Shown here: piece by piece, positions 22,321 through 32,849 of the stretch
How the letters are laid out: each line of letters starts with the position of its first letter
Numbering within the stretch: the stretch's first letter is position 1
Source of the DNA: Aplysia californica
Lineage: Eukaryota > Mollusca > Gastropoda > Aplysiida > Aplysiidae
Assembly (NCBI RefSeq): GCF_000002075.1
Contig: NW_004797617.1
Span: 708,539 to 772,538, forward strand
Reading direction: 5' to 3'
Length of the DNA: 64,000 nucleotides
Position numbers and translations under genes: made by a program
The notes under the pieces: generated by a model
Database searches by the model: none
The model's input: only the letters and a program-made list of their open reading frames with translations
What the model was told of the DNA's origin: nothing

Positions 22321-22780
22321 CCCAGTGGGTCGGGGGGATATAAATAGACCCACTGCTTCGTCTGCAGAAGGTGCAACCCTTTCAAAGGCGAGGTGTCGCA
22401 CACGGACCCCAATCCTCTGAGATCCGGATGTGACGCCTACTTTGGTGTATCTTCCTCTTCTCCTTCCTTCTTTCTTTCTTCTTCTATCTTTCCTACCACC
22501 GCTGACCTCATGTGCAGTAAAAAGAGAGGTCACCCATCCCACAGAGTGGGCGCCTCGTTGACCGTGAGGTGCGACCCGTGCGGAGGGAAACTGGGTACCT
22601 GGCGGTTGAGGTGAGATCAGTCCACGGACTGTCCCTCGCCAACACACCTCTTTGGCCCAGGTTTTCCTCTTAGACGGGAGGGTGGCACGGCCCATGCCAC
22701 TCAATCGGTTGAGAGCTGAAACCCCATCAAGCCCTGGGTCAATCTTGACGGGAGGGTCTTGTACTTTCTCGTTGAGAACC
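22321..22780 (+). promoter_or_regulatory. LINE 5' UTR monomer 3 (460 bp)
   Basis: Head-to-tail copy of monomer 2. The TATA-like box, 9-bp inverted repeat and pyrimidine run are identical. Confidence 0.85.
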
Positions 22781-23240
22781 CCCAGTGGGTCGGGGGGATA
22801 TAAATAGACCCACTGCTTCGTCTGCAGAAGGTGCAACCCTTTCAAAGGCGAGGTGTCGCACACGGACCCCAATCCTCTGAGATCCGGATGTGACGCCTAC
22901 TTTGGTGTATCTTCCTCTTCTCCTTCCTTCTTTCTTTCTTCTTCTATCTTTCCTACCACCGCTGACCTCATGTGCAGTAAAAAGAGAGGTCACCCATCCC
23001 ACAGAGTGGGCGCCTCGTTGACCGTGAGGTGCGACCCGTGCGGAGGGAAACTGGGTACCTGGCGGTTGAGGTGAGATCAGTCCACGGACTGTCCCTCGCC
23101 AACACACCTCTTTGGCCCAGGTTTTCTTCTTAGACGAGAGGGTGGCACGGCCCATGCCACTCAATCGGTTGAGAGCTGAAACTCCATCAAGCCCTGGGTC
23201 AATCTTGACGGGAGGGTCTTGTACTTTCTCGTTGAGAGTA
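22781..23240 (+). promoter_or_regulatory. LINE 5' UTR monomer 4, adjoining ORF1 leader
   Basis: Last monomer. It is slightly diverged at its 3' end (TTTTCTTCTTAGACGAGAGG, GAAACTCC) before the leader to ORF1, as in copy 1. Confidence 0.85.
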
Positions 23241-23317
23241 TAGCTCCGGGGTAGCCCTGGCACAGCTCTGGTCATCCGAGCAATGTGCCCCGGAGTAGAA
23301 TCAACCATAAATTTCAT

Positions 23318-24829
23318 ATGGAATCCAAATCTAAAAAAGACCCTTCCCCAGCTCCCAACGTTAAAAAATCTCGGCTCGCGGAAGCGGGTGCGGCCGCCGA
23401 GCCGAGCCAAAATTCAAAAACAGGTAAAAGGACCTTTACCGTTGCTTCTTTCCTCCCTTCTCCCAGGGAGCTTCCTAAGCAGCCGTACGTGGCCATCTTC
23501 TGCAAAGAAGACGCAAAGAAGAAGATCACTTATCTGAATCTGTTCAAGACGGGAGATGCACTACGACAGGTTCTGGGATACATTCCTACGAATGTCCAGA
23601 AGCTATCCTCTGGTGTACTCATCGTCAAGTGCGCAACTGAAGACGAAGTGACCAAACTCCTGGATACCACGACCTTCGGCGGTATTCCATGTAGGTCCGA
23701 GCGCTACCAGAAATTCAACCGCTCGAAAGGTGTCGTCCGCAGCCATGAGCTGAAAGGCTGCTCCATGGAAGAAATTGTGGAGCACTGTGAGGGAGTGGTC
23801 GAAGCCCGCCGGATTACTCTTCGGCGGAGGGAGACTATTGAAACGAACACGATCGTCCTCACTTTCGAATCGTGTCGCCCTCCAGCCACCGTTCGGGCAT
23901 CTTACTTGATACTCGACGTACGACCCTATGTGCCGAACCCTCTGCGCTGTTTTAAGTGTCAGAAGTTCGGCCATAGCCAGTCACGGTGCCGTCACGCAGC
24001 CGTGTGTCCTCGTTGTGGCAAGACCGGGCATCCTGAGAAGGAATGCAAGGCTAGTCCTTGTTGCCCCAATTGCCACGGCCAGCACACAGCTTTCAGCAAG
24101 GAGTGCCCGACTTGGCTCCAAGAACGCGCCATCCAGGAATACAAGGCGCGAAATGGCTGCTCCTTCCAGGAGGCCCGCAAGGTTGTCTGCCCGCCAATCA
24201 CAACCCCAGTCATTGGCCGGTCGTATTCAAAGGCAGCCCAGGAGGTCACGAGGTCGGCAAGTAATTCTACTACCGACCTCCCAAAGCCCGCGGTCAACAG
24301 GCAAATCTCTGTGCCTAAGATTACTAAGAACAAAAAGCCCGTTACTATCCCTGTGGCAACCCCCTTTGAGGTGCCACTCTCTAACCGCTATGGGGTTCTA
24401 GGGGAGGACTCTTCCTCCGCCCCCTCTTCTCCCCCTCACCCCTCTTCTATCATTTCTTCTTCTTCTCCTTCTTCTTCTTCCACCTTGCAGCCCATCCCTC
24501 TGATGGAGTGTGAGGTGGGTCTTCTCCCCTCCCCCCAGCCCCCTCCTCCCCCTTCCCAGCCCCCTCGGTCTGCTCCACCTCCCCCTACTCCTCCAGCAGA
24601 CAAACCCCTGCCTATGGAGGAAGACAGCTCCGACCCCCCTCCCGGGCCTGACCCCGGGAAGGGCGGAGTCTGTCACTCCTCCAAATCCCCCACTAGACCG
24701 CCGTCCAATCCAGGACGGCAACCTAGAAAACACTCTGCCTCCCCCGCAAGGAGAAGTCAGAGTGTTTCTTCGAAGCCGTACCACCATCTACACCGACAAC
24801 CACACACTGTACAGACAAGTACATCTTAA
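23318..24829 (+). CDS. LINE ORF1 (zinc-knuckle RNA-binding protein), copy 2
   Basis: ATG 23318 (MESKSKKDPSPAPNVKKSRL) was chosen because it aligns with the copy 1 start. The first half resembles the RNA-binding region of I-group ORF1. Three CCHC knuckles follow: CFKCQKFGHSQSRCRH, CPRCGKTGHPEKEC and CCPNCHGQHTAFSKEC. A long Ser/Pro-rich tail follows (about residues 360-490). The frame is open throughout. The last 16 residues (YHHLHRQPH onward) are read out of frame from ORF2 sequence after the deletion near 24778, so the natural C-terminus is lost. It binds LINE RNA to form the retrotransposition particle, from family knowledge. Confidence 0.88.
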   Translation: MESKSKKDPSPAPNVKKSRLAEAGAAAEPSQNSKTGKRTFTVASFLPSPRELPKQPYVAIFCKEDAKKKITYLNLFKTGDALRQVLGYIPTNVQKLSSGVLIVKCATEDEVTKLLDTTTFGGIPCRSERYQKFNRSKGVVRSHELKGCSMEEIVEHCEGVVEARRITLRRRETIETNTIVLTFESCRPPATVRASYLILDVRPYVPNPLRCFKCQKFGHSQSRCRHAAVCPRCGKTGHPEKECKASPCCPNCHGQHTAFSKECPTWLQERAIQEYKARNGCSFQEARKVVCPPITTPVIGRSYSKAAQEVTRSASNSTTDLPKPAVNRQISVPKITKNKKPVTIPVATPFEVPLSNRYGVLGEDSSSAPSSPPHPSSIISSSSPSSSSTLQPIPLMECEVGLLPSPQPPPPPSQPPRSAPPPPTPPADKPLPMEEDSSDPPPGPDPGKGGVCHSSKSPTRPPSNPGRQPRKHSASPARRSQSVSSKPYHHLHRQPHTVQTSTS

Positions 24830-25838
24830 GACGACCCTCCAGGCTATTGCCGCACGGGTCACCCTGCACAGACCAATCACGATCTGCTCAGTTTACATCC
24901 CACCAAATTACCCCCTCAAAATAACCCAACTAAATGACTTAAAGGCCCAGCTTCCAAAACCCTTTATTTTGCTAGGTGATTTCAATGCCCACAACCCCAT
25001 TTGGAGAGACAAACCTATAGAACAGAAAGGAAAAATAATAGAAAACTTTTTATTTCAAAATAACATCTGTCTCTTAAATGATAAATCCTCAACTTACAGA
25101 AACAGAGCCACTTATGACACTTCATCCCTTGACCTCACCTTTTGTACCCCTGACCTAGTCCAAGATCTTGAGTGGTCTGTGCTGAATGACCGTACGGACC
25201 ATTTCCCAATTCTCCTAAAAAAAACAATTGCCTCCAAAACGACCCGATCCCAGAACGCTTCAACTTCAAAAAAGCATACTGGGACGGGTTTGCCAATCAA
25301 TGTTCCCAGATTCTTAATCACAACTTCGACCACAACTGCAATAAATTCCACGAAAAGCTTTTAGAAATATGCCACAAACACATACCAAAAACAAAAACAA
25401 AACCCGGGAGGAACAAGATCTGGTTCTCTTGGGAATGTGAGGACGCAGTAAAGAAAAAGAAGGCAGCGTATCGAAAGGCCGTCAACAACACCACCATAGA
25501 AAACAAGATCAATTATTTAAATGCTCGAGCTGTGGCACGTAGATGCCTCAGGGAGAGCAAAAGACAATCATTTCAAAAATACATCTCCAAAATCAACAGC
25601 CAGACACCACTCAACCAAGTTTTCAAAATTGCTTTAAAAAAATTTAGGTAGACGCACAGACACCATTCGGCACGTCCAGAGGCCGGATGGAACCACAGCT
25701 GAAACACAAGTAGACATCGCAAACACAATAGCTACATCTCTCGCCAAAAACTTATCCCAAGCAAACTACAACACCACTTTTCAAAACATCAAAACTAACA
25801 GAGAAAAACAACACCTAAACTTCCATTCAAACAACACC
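24779..25838 (+). pseudogene. LINE ORF2 fragment, copy 2 (endonuclease part)
   Basis: Joined to ORF1 by a deletion, it reads TTIYTDNHTLYRQVHLKTTL, ITICSVYIPPNYPLK, ILLGDFNAHNPIWRDKPIEQ and LDLTFCTPDL, then DRTDHFPILL, the His-containing end of the APE-type endonuclease. Frameshifts occur near 25228 and 25640. Where copy 1 has TAG at 8588, this copy retains CAG. Homology to copy 1 ends near 25838. Confidence 0.85.
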
Positions 25839-25849
25839 AGTTGGAATGA

Positions 25850-26660
25850 CCTTTTGACACACGAGACAATCTGGAGGTTTATGTCTCCCACACTTCCAAT
25901 AGTCGGAGAATAATATAGGCTACTGTACTTTGTTTCTTTTGTGCATCCAATTTCTGGTGGCATGTGGGACAAGTTTTGTTACAACCTTGGCTCATGACTT
26001 TTGAAGCCAATTTCTTCCCTTTGAAGCGAATGTATGCCTCCCCACTGTTGTTGAGAGCTTTTCTCTGATTTTGTCTCCACTTGTCCGGCTCGCGTGATCG
26101 TTTTCTTGACACTTTCTTGGTGACATTGTCCGTAACCTCTGAGAACACTTCGGAGAGGACGGACGGTCGTGGGACAAGTCGGTGTGACATCATCAATTTG
26201 AAAGGGGTTTGGGTGATCTTATAATTTAGCACGTTAAATTCTTCAATTGAGGACTTCCGAAACGAGCGACCACTATAAGATCTGTATCTAAATTCTTTAT
26301 CATCAAGATTATACTCAATAGCTTCCAAAATCATGATGGAAGATCGGAAACCACTGTTATTGTTTTACGATCTGTTCATGACAAAATTACGGTAGTTTGC
26401 GCATTTTTAGGCCCAGTTCAAAGTTTGGAATGTCTGAGTCGGGGATCAGTAGACTTTGGGAATTTAACATGCTAAAGTATAAGATCACCGTATTTATGTA
26501 CTGTCGCGGAAGACGAAGACGAGGGAGTGCGCTGATCTGAGGCCTAGAAACTTGGTGTACTTGTTGCCTTTACTAGGGTGGAAAGTGGAAGATAGTCGTC
26601 CACATCACTGTCAGAATCGCTGGCAGAAATCAGTGCTGTGCTGTTGACTGACTTTTTACA
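25850..26660 (-). pseudogene. Unknown multicopy gene, N-terminal part
   Basis: Minus strand. The 5' end near 26650-26570 reads ASDSDSDVDDYLPLSTLVKA, an acidic start. From 26334 follows EYNLDDKEFRYRSYSGRSFR, KVSRKRSREPDKWRQNQRKA, LNNSGEAYIRFKGKKLASK and the Cys-rich QGCNKTCPTCHQKLD. After a frame change IGSVGDINLQIVSCVKRS can be read. I recall unannotated invertebrate proteins with RKRxRNPxxWxxNxxKxxRNSGxAY then a Cys-rich segment. It is colinear with the C-terminal part at 19.6-20.2 kb, with LINE copy 2 between. Function is unknown. Confidence 0.5.
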
Positions 26661-28540
26661 TTTAAGTCTTAAGTCCAAGCGTTATTACATTAGCGTCAGA
26701 ACATGCGATGTCCGTGCCACACACGTCGTCATTCCCTGTCACTATCATTCGTGTCAACTCCTATGACTCCTGTATATCCATGATACAACTATGCAACTCA
26801 ACACAGGGAGACCCAAAGAAGGGCGGCGTTGTTCTGCAAACTCCTGTATGTGGCGCATACAAGACTCTCGTCACGAAAACAGTACCGGTATAGCAAATTC
26901 CTTTATGATACCTAACAGGAATTTAGCCAAACAATATGTAGCCAAAAATGCGAGCGGGAATTTTCTAACTTGAATTGTTTCTACTTAACGCACAGGTTTC
27001 ATCGTCTGACACAGGGTGTGTCGTGTGCCCCGCTTTAAATTTTTGCTTGGAATTTGGTAGAATTATAATTATATACAGGAGTTGTTTTACTAACTATGGC
27101 GACGAAACCGTCTCATTGACCCTGGTTTGGCTTCTTTTTTTTTGGAGCAATTAGGCCCATAAAGTTGTGTTGAAAAGTGCAATTTGCAATGGAGTGATTG
27201 ACAAAATTAACCAGTTAAAGGCTAGATTTTGTTTGTAAAATTTGTTGTAATAATAGAAGACCAAGCCAACTGTTCATTATCAATTTAATTAATTTTTTTT
27301 TCTTTCGGTGTATTTTCTTCATTTCCCCCAGCATGCAAGTCGGCAGGATCGGAAGTGTCAATGCTTTCTTCTATTTTTAGCTATATTTCAAGACGTCATT
27401 TTCGGGCTTGATTTAGGCCAAGGCTGTTCTCTTTATGTTGCTGCAGATATTTAGGGTATCGATCTTGAAATTTATAGCTTCTTAGGCCTAGCAGAATCTA
27501 GCCTACCATGCTAATACACACAGGGTTATCTCCTTTTAAACCTAGCCTATAGTGTACATCTATGGCCTGGTATCATAACTCGATACCATTTGCACAGGTT
27601 TGAAGTGCCTGGCATTTAATTATCTTTAGTGAAATAGTCCTGCAGCATGAAATTATCAAAACCATGCAAATACGTGCTTAATTTATTTCGCGAAATGACT
27701 TTGACCACAAGTTTAAAAAAACAACAACACCAGCAACATTACCTTCATTTGAATTTTTAAAAATAACATCGGGACTCAAAAGTAAAGAATATATTTTTTA
27801 TAAGCGATGATTAAGTTTGTATATTGTCCTTGGCCCCTATAGCATTTATTCAATTCGAAATTCAAAAATTGAAACTCATCAAGCCTGCTGTTTCTAAATG
27901 CTTGCTGCTTCTGTTGCTGTTGACAGAGTTGTAGCCCATTGAACTACATTATGACAAAAACTACCAGACATGTATCGGGATTTAAAAGTTTATGAATATT
28001 TTTAATCTTTCACTTTCATGAACTACAGGTGTTTAGTGCAGTCTCTTTTAAAAGCTATCACTAAAACTAAAAGAAACGTTTCTTCTAAACAATAGGTCAA
28101 GACCAAGTACGAAATGCACATATTTGAATGAAATTAAGATTATGTTTATATGATCTATTCTGCTCATCTAAATACACGAATGTCGAGAGTTGCGATACCG
28201 AACCGTCTGATCGACGAAGGTTTTTGTTCTGACGACGCGTAATCGCGTAGTCATTTGCACTATTTTGCACGATTACACTATATTTTTCCGGACGCCATTT
28301 TGAATCTCAGTCACGATTGTTCACAGCTCGTCCGTCTTTCTGTTGTTACTGGTTCTATAACAAGCATACTCCACATGGTAAGTCTTTTTTTACCAACTCT
28401 GGAAGTATACGAATGTCTAAAATTTGTGAAAAGCTGGTCTTTTAAGTTAATTCTAGATCTATAGGCTACTCTCTCTACATCATCCTTGATTTAGACTCTA
28501 TACACATTACATTGACATAGATCTAGAGTGCATTGCCTCT
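26661..28540. other. Non-coding stretch, nothing recognised
   Basis: AT-rich, with only short open frames. No end repeats or family motifs were seen. Confidence 0.55.
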
Positions 28541-29060
28541 TGGCCACCTCTATTCTCACCCTGGGTGAGAATGGCCACCTCTATTCTCACCCGCGGAGTG
28601 AGAATAGTGCAGGCGAGTCTTGTGCGGAGTGAGAATAGTGCAGGCGAGTCTTGTGGCTATTCTCACCCGGTGCGCGTTCACCCACTACTGTGATAACAGA
28701 AAAATTGTAGAATTCTGTGCCGTGAACAAAGTTACAAACGTTCCATTACAACTGTAGCCTACTAAAAGCGTACAATTTTGTCTGTGGGCAGTGGAGAGAG
28801 AAAGAGAGAGAGGAGTAGCGCGAGAATTTCCGGGCAAAACAAAATGGCGACCCGCGTAGTTCGATCGATTCGAAAAGTTAAATAGCCGTAGCATCTTTGT
28901 AGACAACCAAATTAATTTACTTTTGCGTTTTAACATCATTTTTTAACTTTGTTTTGGTCAATTTGATCGTCCACACCGATAGACAGTATTCAGAAAGAGA
29001 CAGAGAGAGAAGAGGGGAGGAGTTGATCTTGCGAGAACTTCCGGGCGGGTGAGAATAGCC
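28540..29060. mobile_element. CTATTCTCACCC hairpin element, copy A
   Basis: The core 28655-29060 has 14-bp inverted ends GGCTATTCTCACCC/GGGTGAGAATAGCC. Upstream, 28540-28654 repeats CTATTCTCACCC and GGAGTGAGAATAG in both orientations, with a 33-bp tandem duplication around GTGCAGGCGAGTCTTGTG. The interior holds an AG-rich run, CGCGAGAATTTCCGGGC and TTTTGGTCAATTTGATCGTC. No open frame is convincing. Copies B and C share the layout. Confidence 0.7.
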
Positions 29061-29500
29061 ACTTTCGACTTTCGGTGAGAATAGTCCAATAGTGCAGGCG
29101 AGTCTTTTGGCCATTCTCACCCGGTGCGCGTTCACCGTTATAGCCTAGATCTAGGCCAACAAATTTTGCGTTCACCCTAAACCACAGAATTGTACACTGT
29201 GATAACACAGAAAAATTGTAGAATTATGTGCTGTGAACAAACGTTCCATTACAACTAGCCTACTAACTACTAAAAAAAAGCGTACAATTTTGTCTGTGGG
29301 CAGTGGAGAGAGAGAGTGAGAGAATCTTTGTAGGCAACCAAATTAATTTACTTTTGTGTTTTAACATCATTTTTTAACTTGGTTTTGGTCAATTTGATCG
29401 TCCACACCGATAGACAGTATTCAGAAAGAGACAGAGAGAGAGAGAAGAGGGGAGGAGTAGATCTTGCGAGAACTTCCGGGCGGGTGAGAATAGCCACTTT
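29061..29500. mobile_element. CTATTCTCACCC hairpin element, copy B
   Basis: The core 29109-29495 starts GGCCATTCTCACCC, ends GGGTGAGAATAGCC and has the same interior as copy A in shortened form. The left flank GTGCAGGCGAGTCTTTT and right flank ACTTTC resemble those of copy A. A and B lie in direct tandem. Confidence 0.7.
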
Positions 29501-30640
29501 CTTGCCTCTTACCGGCCGCCTCCTCATTATCGGCCGCTCTCAGCGCATGCCGTACTTTTCGTGACAAAATCTTACCTCTATGCAACAATTGTTCCAATTG
29601 GTCAACAATTGTTGCACTCGGGCAGTCTTTGTTTATCCTGCTACCTTTTCGCCATCACAGGAGCGCCATTGCTGTGTTTTTTGGCTGAGATCGAAAGTTA
29701 TCAGAACCCCCACCTCACTTCAGCCGCCACTGTTATCCTCCCCGAACAAGGCCAGGTGTGTCAACCTTGGAGTAACTATATAGGGAGAGGCCCTTCTTAC
29801 GTTGCGTCGCCCGCTCAACAGTTCCAACCAAGTTGAAGCCGAAAGGGCGGAGCTTATCGGGCATGCCGCCATCTTTGTAAGTGCAAAACAATGCAGCGTA
29901 CGCAGCGTAATCTCCTTTCAAAACAAGCTGCTCGGACTCCATTGTCTCTCAAAATTTCTTTGTCAATGTTAACTCTTATCCTGCGTCTGTGCCCAGATGC
30001 GTATCTTATCAGCAACCAATTACGTCGGACTCGCCGGGCAGGCCGCCGGGTCACTCAGTGTGTACTGTTGGTGTACAGCGCGCGCGCCGGGAAACGTGTG
30101 TTTTCGCCATGAATACCGCGGGAGTGTGTTAACTGATGATGAAAATAACGCTCTATCCTTCATAGCATTCTATTTATAAAGTGTTACAAACACATGAATA
30201 ACCCCCTCTCACAAGCTGATAAGACATTACGAGTAGTTACGCCCATTTGAATAACCTTTCTGGACGCTCTTGTTGTTATGAATGACCTGAGGTTCGAAAA
30301 GGGATAATTTAGGTCAATTTCCGAATGTTTTACACTCAAATTGTTCTTTGTACCTGCACAAGGGTATTCAAAACTATTAAACAAGCTCATCTTTTATCAG
30401 GTAGTATCATTTCATACAAAATCAAGCTCATTTGAAATATTTTGTATAGAAAAATGGAAGTCTTGTTTCCTGACTATCCTTTCGAGCTCCTCATGTCTAA
30501 GTGGGTCAATTTCTTCTTTAATTTCATTGGACGAACATCTATTAGAGCTATCAACTTGGCATGTTTTGAATGAGACGTATGCCTCGATTACGAACCAACG
30601 CAGGTGGTTCTAGAAGAAGGCCACAAACGCACACAAACTC
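29501..30640. other. Non-coding stretch
   Basis: No gene supported. TTGCCTCTTACCGGCCGCC at 29503 recurs inverted near 33700, suggesting another dispersed repeat. AACAATTGTT occurs twice near 29584-29611. Confidence 0.5.
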
Positions 30641-30649
30641 AAGCAGACT

Positions 30650-30740
30650 GACGCGCACACACTTGACCTGCGTGAATGGGGATCCGACTCGGGACCCAAA
30701 TGACACGTAAGAGGATGCGCGTGCGCTGAGCCAGGAGCTA
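30650..30740 (-). mobile_element. tRNA-like SINE head, degenerate
   Basis: On the minus strand, GTAGCTCCTGGCTCAGCGCA (box A-like) is followed about 30 bases later by GGTCCCGAGTCGGATCCCC (box B-like). The body downstream is not recognised. It is too irregular for a working tRNA gene. Confidence 0.4.
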
Positions 30741-30859
30741 CACTGACTCGGGACCAGAACGCAGGCGAGGTGCCGAAATAGGCTTATCGGGCTACATAAA
30801 CCCGGCTCCCGCAGGATGAGGGTTAATTACAGCATTATAAGCACTCACGTACAGTTGTA

Positions 30860-31390
30860 ATGTAATAAGGATGTTAACAAATCTTACTTGCATCAAATTA
30901 CCAGCTCATTTAGTCGAATATTTACAATTACAGTAATACGTGTACTATGTATACACATTGTGATGGTAAGATATTCTGTTTGACATGTTTTAGAGACGAA
31001 ATTGGGATAATAAGGATCAAAACAAAATTATAAACGAGATGATAACATTTTCTGAGTTTTTGGAAGTCGAACTTCATTATTTTTACAAAAACGAAGACTT
31101 CTTGATAGTAATAATATAATAAGGACGGTAAGAAGATCTTACTTGCATCAAATTACCAGCTCACTCAGTCAAACATTTGGTAATACATGTACTATGTATA
31201 CACATTGTGACGGTAAGATAATTTTTTAAAACTTGTTTTAGAGAAGAAATTGGGATAATAAGGATCAAAACAAAAATATAAACGGGATAACAAAATTTGC
31301 AGACTTTTCGGTCATAGAACTTCATCAGTGCAAAATGATGTCATCACTGACATTATTTTTACAAAAACATAGTCTTCTTGACTTAAACTT
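30860..31390. repeat. Tandem duplication, about 255-bp period
   Basis: ATCTTACTTGCATCAAATTA begins at 30881 and again at 31136. The shared blocks ACTATGTATACACATTGTGA and TTGGGATAATAAGGATCAAA follow in the same order. The second unit has an extra insert with ATGATGTCATCACTGACA near its end. Confidence 0.75.
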
Positions 31391-31520
31391 ACAACAGAAT
31401 ATATTTCTAACAAAATTGAAAATGATTACACAAAATATGGTAGTGAGGGTGGGATGGGATGGGCGAAGAATGAGGAAGGAGAGGGCAAGGCAGATAAGAG
31501 TGAAGTATGGTGGTGGAAAT

Positions 31521-31600
31521 TACCCCCCCCCCCCCCCCACACACACACAAAAAAAAAAGAAAGAATAAAACAGCCCCCCCCCCCCCCCCCCAAATAAAAC
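31521..31600. repeat. Poly-C/A low-complexity tract
   Basis: Two long C runs separated by A-rich sequence. Glycine- and proline-rich open frames over it are artefacts. Confidence 0.9.
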
Positions 31601-32198
31601 GAGGAGGGAGGGGCACCTTTAAAACACCCAGACACTTTATCTAAATTTTACAAAATACTGTTAAGGGTATTGAAAAATTAATAGAGAATTTAAAATGATA
31701 GGCTTATTATAAGATTTTCAAAACAGATTGCACTAATTTATGACATTTCTCTCTTGACAATGTCACACCCCCTGCACAGACAGACGACACATGGCATCAA
31801 AAATGTTATTCACACACCAAACACACTTCAATGACATTCTTTGAAGGCACTGTCGAACCTCCGACGAGACTTTAAAAAACAGAAAGAAATTTACTTTTGA
31901 CACATTGGAGTCAACAAAGGCACCGATGCAGGTTTCACATTTTCAAATGCTTTGTCAACCTTAACAACACAAAACCAGCAATGTAAGCAACATGCAGAGC
32001 AAATTGACAAGTAAAAAGTATGCTAGACTAGATCTAGGCACATACGTGGCAAACTGAATTTTCTGCAATCTTTTTTCATTCTGTTTTTACTGTGAGATGC
32101 ATTTACGGCTAAATCAGAAAGCACTTCGTCATCAAGTTCAGTGCCATTGCTGGAGACTGATATTTTTAAAAACATTTTTCATAGGTCTTATAATATAA

Positions 32199-32665
32199 GT
32201 GTTTTACGGCACTCGCAACTGCATAAGTCATATGAGTGCGAGGGACACATTAAACATTTTAAGTTGGTAGGAAATTTTGAATTTTGCCTGGGTGGCGACC
32301 GAAGCCTACTCTTATCGATTTTAGACCACCAAGGGATCTTTAATTTGCGCAACGTGCATACGCGACCTCCGAGATTTTTTCGCCCTTGTCCGAGAAGGCT
32401 AGGGGTAGATCTTTCCTACCAGAAGATCAGGGGTGTGGCTGAAAGACAGAGGTAAGAAGGAGCCAAGGAGTAGCTGTAGAAAGGCTGCAGAAAGAGTCCG
32501 GAGCCCTGAGGAGGTAGGGGCAGAAAGTGGAGATGAAAGCAGACGAAAGAGAAAGTAGAATTTTAGAGAACAAAATTTTTCCGTCACTACTCGGATTCGA
32601 ACCCAGGACCTTTGAATGAGAGGCCCACCGGACCCGAACGCTACGCGAACAGCCATTCGGTCGAC
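32199..32665 (-). mobile_element. SINE copy B (tRNA-derived, LINE-shared tail)
   Basis: Reverse orientation. The tRNA-like head (about 32590-32660) contains CCTCTCATTCAAAGGTCC and box B GGGTTCGAATCCG on the minus strand. Next come a pyrimidine-rich body and a conserved block (on plus, TAGGAAATTTTGAATTTTGC and TCTTATCGATTTTAGACCAC). The 3' tail at 32200-32240 reads CTCATATGACTTATGCAGTT on minus. It has the same architecture as copy A at 43.4 kb. The tail stem GCACTC/GAGTGC shows a compensatory change from GCGCTC/GAGCGC. Confidence 0.85.
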
Positions 32666-32849
32666 ACTAAGTTTACAACAGAGAGAACTGAACTGATCTC
32701 ACAAACATGGCCGACCGTCGTCTGCAGCGGCTTCACGTTACGCGACTCGCGGCCTCTCTATTAATAGTTCCTCCAAGGTGTCAACCAATAAGCTTTGAGC
32801 AATCCATGCCTGACTTGTCTATTTGCGTCTGCTGGTTGAAAATTCCCAC

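Larger units (their letters stand above)
20299..25838 (+). mobile_element. I-group LINE, copy 2, 3'-truncated and interrupted
   Basis: Same family as copy 1. The order is four tandem 5' UTR monomers (20299-23240, the first split by another LINE), a leader, a long ORF1 (from 23318) and part of the ORF2 endonuclease. Homology to copy 1 stops at about 25838, before the RT. It joins directly to the minus-strand unknown gene. About 230 bp spanning the ORF1 end and ORF2 start are missing near 24778, judged against copy 1 (8114-8342). Confidence 0.9.

Noticed and set aside
21819-23410. Three 197-223 residue minus-strand open frames, two of them identical
   Set aside because: They are antisense to the LINE 5' UTR monomers and identical only because the monomers are. 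There is no family resemblance and no start context.
31407-31635. Gly/Pro-rich frames
   Set aside because: Translation of poly-C/poly-G tracts.
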